A model generated the notes under the pieces. It was not told where the DNA came from. It saw only the letters and a list, made by a program, of their open reading frames with translations, and did no database searches. The position numbers and the translations under genes were made by a program. Shown piece after piece: positions 59,666 to 64,000 of a stretch of 64,000 nt of DNA. This DNA comes from an uncultured Bacteroidota bacterium (lineage in GTDB: Bacteria; Bacteroidota; Bacteroidia; Flavobacteriales; Schleiferiaceae). Every line of letters begins with the position of its first letter. The stretch's first letter is position 1. The DNA lies in contig CAJXNI010000014.1 in assembly GCA_913057235.1 (NCBI GenBank), forward strand, positions 20,427-84,426, read 5' to 3'.

Positions 59666-60625
59666 ATGCAAAAAGCACATTTAAGAATACGCAGGGCGCG
59701 GGCTGGTGCCGTAGAAAACTACCAAGAAAGTGCCGCGGGGCCGGTGGCTTTTACCTGGTCTAGCTTTGCACAAGATCAAAAATATCATTTGGCTTTACAG
59801 CCGATGGAGGCTTCTGAAGCCCCGCCCTTTTACTACCAGAATGAGCCGCCTCACAGCCTGCCAAAGGAGCAGTATATGAAAGCACTGGAAAACACCATTG
59901 CCACTATTCAAAAGCAAGGCTGGGGTAAGGTGGTGCTCTCCAGGGCTCAGTTTGTGCCGCAGCCTCAAAATCCAAAGCAGCTTTTTAAAAAACTTTGCCA
60001 GGCGTACCCGCAGCTTACGGTGTACTTGTTCAGCCACCCCAAAGTAGGAACCTGGTGTGGCGCCACCCCTGAAACCCTGTTGGAAAAAGAAGGCACCAGC
60101 CTCAAAACCATGAGCCTGGCCGGCACCCGTAAAGTGGGCAGCACCCAGGATTTTAGCGCCAAGGAGTATCATGAGCAGCGGCTGGTCACCGAATTTATAG
60201 AGCAAACCTTACAAGCAAGCCCGGGGATTTCCTCAGTAGAGAAGGGGGGAGTGGAAGAGGTGCAGGCTGCCCAGGTTTTGCACCTGCAAACCAAGCTGCA
60301 AGCTCAAATAAACGATTCCTTTGCCATGCAAGATCTGCTTGAAAAGCTGCATCCCACCCCGGCCGTAAGTGGTTTGCCCCGGCAAGAGGCCCTGGAGTAC
60401 ATTCAGCAAACCGAAGGCTATTCCCGTGGTTTCTATGCAGGATATTTCGGCCTAAGCCAGCAACAAGCCGCCCATTATTGGGTTAATTTGCGGTGTATGC
60501 AATTATTTAAAAATGGTTTTAGTTTGTATGCGGGGGGAGGCATAACCGCCCAAAGCCATGCCCTTAGTGAGTGGCATGAAACGGAAGCTAAAATGGAAAC
60601 TTTACTTAGCGTTGTGAACCGCTAA
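59666..60625 (+). CDS. menF: Isochorismate synthase (chorismate-binding enzyme)
   Basis: Converts chorismate to isochorismate, the entry to menaquinone synthesis. The chorismate-binding core is complete: WGKVVLSRAQFVPQ, the catalytic region CGATPETLLE...MSLAGTRKVG, LHPTPAVSGLPRQEAL, YSRGFYAGYFGL and YAGGGITAQSHALSEWHETEAKM. At 319 aa it is shorter than E. coli MenF (~430) because the N-terminal domain is reduced, as in related Bacteroidota. menD begins 5 nt later. Confidence 0.92.
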   Translation: MQKAHLRIRRARAGAVENYQESAAGPVAFTWSSFAQDQKYHLALQPMEASEAPPFYYQNEPPHSLPKEQYMKALENTIATIQKQGWGKVVLSRAQFVPQPQNPKQLFKKLCQAYPQLTVYLFSHPKVGTWCGATPETLLEKEGTSLKTMSLAGTRKVGSTQDFSAKEYHEQRLVTEFIEQTLQASPGISSVEKGGVEEVQAAQVLHLQTKLQAQINDSFAMQDLLEKLHPTPAVSGLPRQEALEYIQQTEGYSRGFYAGYFGLSQQQAAHYWVNLRCMQLFKNGFSLYAGGGITAQSHALSEWHETEAKMETLLSVVNR

Positions 60626-60630
60626 AAGCT

Positions 60631-62313
60631 ATGGAGCAAACCTCGGCAAAATACAATGCCCGCCTTTTGGCGGCTTTATTAAAAAAACACAACTGTACTC
60701 AAATTGTAGTGGCACCCGGTAGTAGAAATGCGCCATTAATTTTGGCGCTATCGGCCGATGAGGCCTATGAAACCTACTCCGTTCCCGATGAGCGCGCAGC
60801 CGCTTTCACTGCCTTGGGCATGGCCCTGGAAAAACGGCAGCCGGCCGCGGTAATTTGTACTTCTGGTTCGGCTGCGGCCAATTTTTTACCGGCCGTTACC
60901 GAGGCCTATTACCAGCAGGTGCCTTTAATTATTATTACGGCTGACAGGCCCGAGGAATGGATAGGGGAGGGGATAGGCCAAACCATTCAGCAAAAGCACA
61001 TTTTTGGCCACCACATTTTGGCGGAGGCACACCTGCATCGCGAGCCGGGTGATGACTTGGCCAAACACTACAACCAACGACTGGTAAACAAAACTTTACA
61101 AGAGGTGGTGGCGGGCCCGGTGCATATTAATGTGCCTTTTTCAGAACCGCTGTACGAAAAGCAAGTAGCTGGAGGCGAGCATTTCCGGTTTATTGAAAAG
61201 GTGCAACCACAGCATTTTTTGAGCGCGCAGGATTTAAAAACCACCGAGGAGGCTTGGAATGGCGCTGCCAAAATTTGGGTGCTTACCGGGCAGATGCATC
61301 CGCAGGAAGAGCTTTGGCAAACCTTGGCAAAGCTGCAGGAGCACAGCCCGTTTTTGCTCCTCACCGAAACCCTTAGCAACGCGCAGCAGGTGGCCAAAAT
61401 AAGCTGTATAGATCGGCTGATAAACACTATCTCGGAGCAAGAGAAACAAGATTTGGCGCCCGACTTGCTCATAACCATTGGGGGCGAAGTGGTGAGCAAA
61501 ATGGTGAAGAAATTCATTCAAGAGCATCCGCCAAAAGCGCATTGGCACGTGGGTGATTTTCATTATCCCAAAGACTCGTACTTGCAATTAAGCCGCATGA
61601 TTCCGGTACAACCGCAGTTGTTCTTTCAGCAGCTGGCTGAGGTGGCGGCTCCCAAGCCAAAAACCTGGCAGCAGCGCTGGCTGCAAAAAAATGACAACAA
61701 AAATGAGCGCCATCAGGCCTACCTGCAAAAAGCAAGTTTTTCAGACTTAAAAGCTTTCAGTCTGGTACTAGAGGGCCTGCCGGCCGATGGGTATCTTCAT
61801 TGCGCCAACAGTGCCTCCATTAGATATGCCCAATTATTTGAGCATCCGCCCCAGCGTAAACATTTTGCCAACCGCGGCACCAGCGGCATAGATGGCTCTA
61901 CGGCCACCGCTTTGGGCCACGCTTCACAAACTCAAAAAATGGTTACCCTGGTTACCGGTGATGTAGCATTTTTGTACGACAGTGCAGCTTTCTGGAATGA
62001 TCGCTTACCGCAAAACCTGCGTATAATTGTGCTTAACAATGAGGGCGGTAATATTTTTAGAATCATAAAAGGGCCTGCCAATATTGACCATTTTGAACGT
62101 TTTCAGGAAACCCACCATAACCATGATTTAGCCGGTGTAGCGCAAACCTACGGTATACCCTGGCTTACAGCCGATGATGAGGCCACTTTAAAAGAGCAGC
62201 TGAAGGCTCTTTATCAGGGATCAACTTTAAAGATTCTAGAGGTAAAAACATCACGCTTAGAGAGTCCTGCTATTTTGGCCGACTATTTTAGACATTTAAA
62301 GACTAAGTCCTAG
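60631..62313 (+). CDS. menD: SEPHCHC synthase MenD
   Basis: ThDP-dependent enzyme joining 2-oxoglutarate and isochorismate to form SEPHCHC. N-terminal VVAPGSRNAPLILAL, the catalytic Glu in YSVPDERAAAFTALG, ICTSGSAAANFLPAV and the ThDP/Mg motif GDVAFLYDSAAFWN...IIVLNNEGGNIFRII identify it. 560 aa is normal. The following PH-domain gene starts 5 nt after the stop. Confidence 0.96.
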   Translation: MEQTSAKYNARLLAALLKKHNCTQIVVAPGSRNAPLILALSADEAYETYSVPDERAAAFTALGMALEKRQPAAVICTSGSAAANFLPAVTEAYYQQVPLIIITADRPEEWIGEGIGQTIQQKHIFGHHILAEAHLHREPGDDLAKHYNQRLVNKTLQEVVAGPVHINVPFSEPLYEKQVAGGEHFRFIEKVQPQHFLSAQDLKTTEEAWNGAAKIWVLTGQMHPQEELWQTLAKLQEHSPFLLLTETLSNAQQVAKISCIDRLINTISEQEKQDLAPDLLITIGGEVVSKMVKKFIQEHPPKAHWHVGDFHYPKDSYLQLSRMIPVQPQLFFQQLAEVAAPKPKTWQQRWLQKNDNKNERHQAYLQKASFSDLKAFSLVLEGLPADGYLHCANSASIRYAQLFEHPPQRKHFANRGTSGIDGSTATALGHASQTQKMVTLVTGDVAFLYDSAAFWNDRLPQNLRIIVLNNEGGNIFRIIKGPANIDHFERFQETHHNHDLAGVAQTYGIPWLTADDEATLKEQLKALYQGSTLKILEVKTSRLESPAILADYFRHLKTKS

Positions 62314-62318
62314 AGAGT

Positions 62319-62831
62319 ATGGATTCTAAGCTATTGGAAAATTTACAGATTTCGGTAGATGAGCTTCCCGCTCAGGAAAAGGTCGACTATAAGCCTTTGG
62401 AGGAGGATTATTTGTACATGCGACTTACATCTCGCGGTTTATTTATGATACTCTTGGCCGGTATTTTAACGCTGGTTTCTTTTTCTACTGAATTGCCATT
62501 TATTTACTGGACACCAGTTTGGGCTCTGCTAATTGTGCTTCTTTTTGTTTTGGAAATACTAGGGTTTAAAATCAAAGGCTACGCTATTAGAAGCAAAGAT
62601 GTTTCCTATAAAAGTGGTTTGTTATTTTTTAACATGACCAGCGTGCCGCTCAATCGTATACAGCACGTAGAGTTTAGTCAAAGCCCTTTGGGCCGTTTGT
62701 TTGACTTAGCCTCCGTTAAAGTATTTACCGCAGGGGGAGCTAGCAGTGATATGACCATACACGGGCTCACTAAAGAAAGTGCTCAAAAACTAAGAGACTA
62801 CATTATAAAACTGAGCGCAGAGTATGAGTAG
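62319..62831 (+). CDS. Bacterial PH-domain membrane protein (YdbS-like)
   Basis: 170 aa. Two hydrophobic segments (about 42-62, 66-84) precede one bacterial PH domain (DUF304): YAIRSKDVSYKSGLLFFNMTSVPLNRIQHVEFSQSPLGRLFDLASVKVFTAGG. In Firmicutes, YdbS/YdbT pairs are membrane proteins linked to bacteriocin resistance; the role here is unknown. It overlaps the next PH-domain gene by 8 nt, so the two are likely partners. Confidence 0.87.
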   Translation: MDSKLLENLQISVDELPAQEKVDYKPLEEDYLYMRLTSRGLFMILLAGILTLVSFSTELPFIYWTPVWALLIVLLFVLEILGFKIKGYAIRSKDVSYKSGLLFFNMTSVPLNRIQHVEFSQSPLGRLFDLASVKVFTAGGASSDMTIHGLTKESAQKLRDYIIKLSAEYE

Positions 62832-64000
62832 TCTTAAACTCGAGCAGCCTCAGCGCCAATCTGCGGTGGGCGTTGCGGTTATTTTCTTTAAAAACTTACG
62901 CAGAGCCGTTAATTTCTTTTTGGCCGTAATTGTGGTGCAGTTTGGAGGTAACTTTAAAATGCTGGGTTTGTCGCTTTGGCACTGGGCTATAATTGTGGGC
63001 GTTATAGCATTAATAGTTAGCTATCTGCAGTACCGTAAATTCTTCTTCTATGTAAAAGGGGATAATTTTGTAATTGAAAAAGGTGTGCTGAAGCATGATC
63101 GTATAAACGTGCCTTTTGACCGAATTCAAACGGTAAATACCGCGCAAAACCTGGTGCAGCAGCTATTGGGGGTAGTGGCTTTAAAAATTGATACAGCCGG
63201 TAGTCAATCTCAGGAAATAGAAATATCGGCCTTGCAGCGCAATTATGCTGAGCAACTGGAAGATTTTCTGATGACCCGCAAATTTGAAGAGCAAAAACAA
63301 AAAGCAGCGCCAGAAGAGCAAGGGCCTTATGAGCAAAAAGAGACCAATAAGCCCAAACAGGAAAACAGCCAGTGGCGCAATCAAGAACCCTTGGTAAGGT
63401 TGTCTGTAAAAGACCTATTAAAGGTAGGTTTTACCGAAAACCATTTACGGAGTGGGCTTTTACTTTTTGCTATTTTAAATGGCTATATCTGGCAATTTGA
63501 AGAATATTTGCTTACTCCGTTTGAGCCTTATTTAGAAAAAACAGCCAACACTTTTTTAGCGTCCTGGGTATTGCTTTTGCCGGTGGTGGTAGTTCTTTTT
63601 CTGCTCATATCGGTAATTTCTTCATTAGTGCGGGTAGTATTAAGGTATTACAACCTCAAATTCTTTTTAAACAGTTCAGGAGTTTTAATGCAAAGTGGTT
63701 TGCTTAAACGCAATGAGTATCGCATTCCACACCGTAAAATACAGTACTTCCGCTGGAGCAGTAATCCCCTTCGCAACTTAATTGGCTATAAAACCATTCG
63801 CATTAAACAAGCGGGCGGTGAACAAGCTCAGGCTCAAAAGTCAGTGAGTATTCCTGGTCTTAAAAACAGGGCTTTGCTTACCATTATTCAAACTTTTTAC
63901 CCCCAACGCCATCAGGGAAAGTTTAATTCCTACACGGCTGACTTATTGCTGGCGCAGCAATATTTTTTCTGGGTGGGAGTATTGCCCGCCCTGGCTATAG
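62824..64000 (+). CDS. Tandem PH-domain membrane protein (YdbT-like), 3' end outside window
   Basis: The frame opens at ATG 62824 inside the previous gene and is still open at the window end (392 codons). It shows two helices, a PH domain (FVIEKGVLKHDRINVPFDRIQTVNTAQNLVQQLLGVVALKIDTAG), a charged K/E/Q-rich linker (about 150-190), two more helices, and a second PH domain (LKRNEYRIPHRKIQYFRWSSNPLRNLIGYKTIRIKQAGG). The repeated helix-helix-PH unit is the YdbT layout, partner to the YdbS-like protein upstream. Confidence 0.88.
   Translation, partial: MSSLKLEQPQRQSAVGVAVIFFKNLRRAVNFFLAVIVVQFGGNFKMLGLSLWHWAIIVGVIALIVSYLQYRKFFFYVKGDNFVIEKGVLKHDRINVPFDRIQTVNTAQNLVQQLLGVVALKIDTAGSQSQEIEISALQRNYAEQLEDFLMTRKFEEQKQKAAPEEQGPYEQKETNKPKQENSQWRNQEPLVRLSVKDLLKVGFTENHLRSGLLLFAILNGYIWQFEEYLLTPFEPYLEKTANTFLASWVLLLPVVVVLFLLISVISSLVRVVLRYYNLKFFLNSSGVLMQSGLLKRNEYRIPHRKIQYFRWSSNPLRNLIGYKTIRIKQAGGEQAQAQKSVSIPGLKNRALLTIIQTFYPQRHQGKFNSYTADLLLAQQYFFWVGVLPALAI

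Noticed and set aside
1..64000. CRISPR arrays, tRNA or rRNA genes, transposases, integrases
   Set aside because: I looked for regular direct repeats, cloverleaf-like segments and recombinase motifs and saw none; the only mobile-type element is the attC-ended cassette at 48494-49609.

Overview
The window looks like chromosomal DNA from a Bacteroidota bacterium, most likely order Flavobacteriales. The evidence is: two secreted proteins with type IX secretion system (T9SS) type B C-terminal domains, a PorP/SprF-family protein, a small GG/KK-tailed surface protein, the purH-mreB-mreC order, a menaquinone pathway (menD and neighbours), a System I cytochrome c maturation cluster, and several TAnnTTTG promoter boxes with few Shine-Dalgarno signals. 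The family or genus cannot be fixed from the sequence. Most of the window is ordinary, densely packed core genome with 1-17 nt overlaps between consecutive genes. I saw no tRNA, rRNA, CRISPR array, transposase or integrase.

Layout. 1-5.3 kb: cell shape (mreC partial, mreB), purine synthesis (purH), an ABC-type permease, a free-Met-sulfoxide-reductase-like GAF protein and a diacylglycerol/undecaprenol kinase. 5.4-10 kb: a 986-aa T9SS cargo followed directly by a PorP/SprF protein that carries an added SPOR domain. 10-20.8 kb: M3 peptidase, rsmA, mgtE, an outer membrane protein, an MscS channel, a hydroxyacid dehydrogenase, a peptide-binding lipoprotein and a sulfotransferase, mostly overlapping. 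20.8-25.6 kb: remnant of a second nhaC, a small sorted surface protein, nhaC, maf, a UbiA prenyltransferase, a KdsC-like phosphatase and a DUF2520 protein. 25.7-27.6 kb: a second T9SS cargo with PKD-like domains. 27.7-32.1 kb: ccmB-ccmC-ccmD-ccmE-ccmF, with a CxxxY-type CcmE and no ccmA or ccmH beside it.

32-47.6 kb: glutathione peroxidase, DUF4112 protein, mtaB, inositol-phosphatase-like enzyme, a broken metallopeptidase-like lipoprotein gene, Fe-S electron-transfer proteins, MlaD, amidase, lptD, pabA/trpG, ridA and lpdA. 47.7-49.8 kb is the accessory spot: a GNAT acetyltransferase gene is split by a 1,116-bp segment. That segment carries a monooxygenase-like gene and a divergent MarR-type regulator and ends in an attC-like imperfect palindrome. 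Removing it exactly at a G/TT junction restores the acetyltransferase frame. This is the most unusual object in the window and looks like a lone integron-type cassette in a non-integron target.

50-64 kb: DUF2911 protein, triple OmpA-like protein, membrane-bound patatin-like phospholipase, ABC ATPase, the thrS-infC-rpmI-rplT translation cluster (infC has no AUG and must start at AUU or CUG), DUF1801 protein, menI-like thioesterase, isochorismate synthase, menD and two PH-domain membrane proteins, the last cut by the window end.
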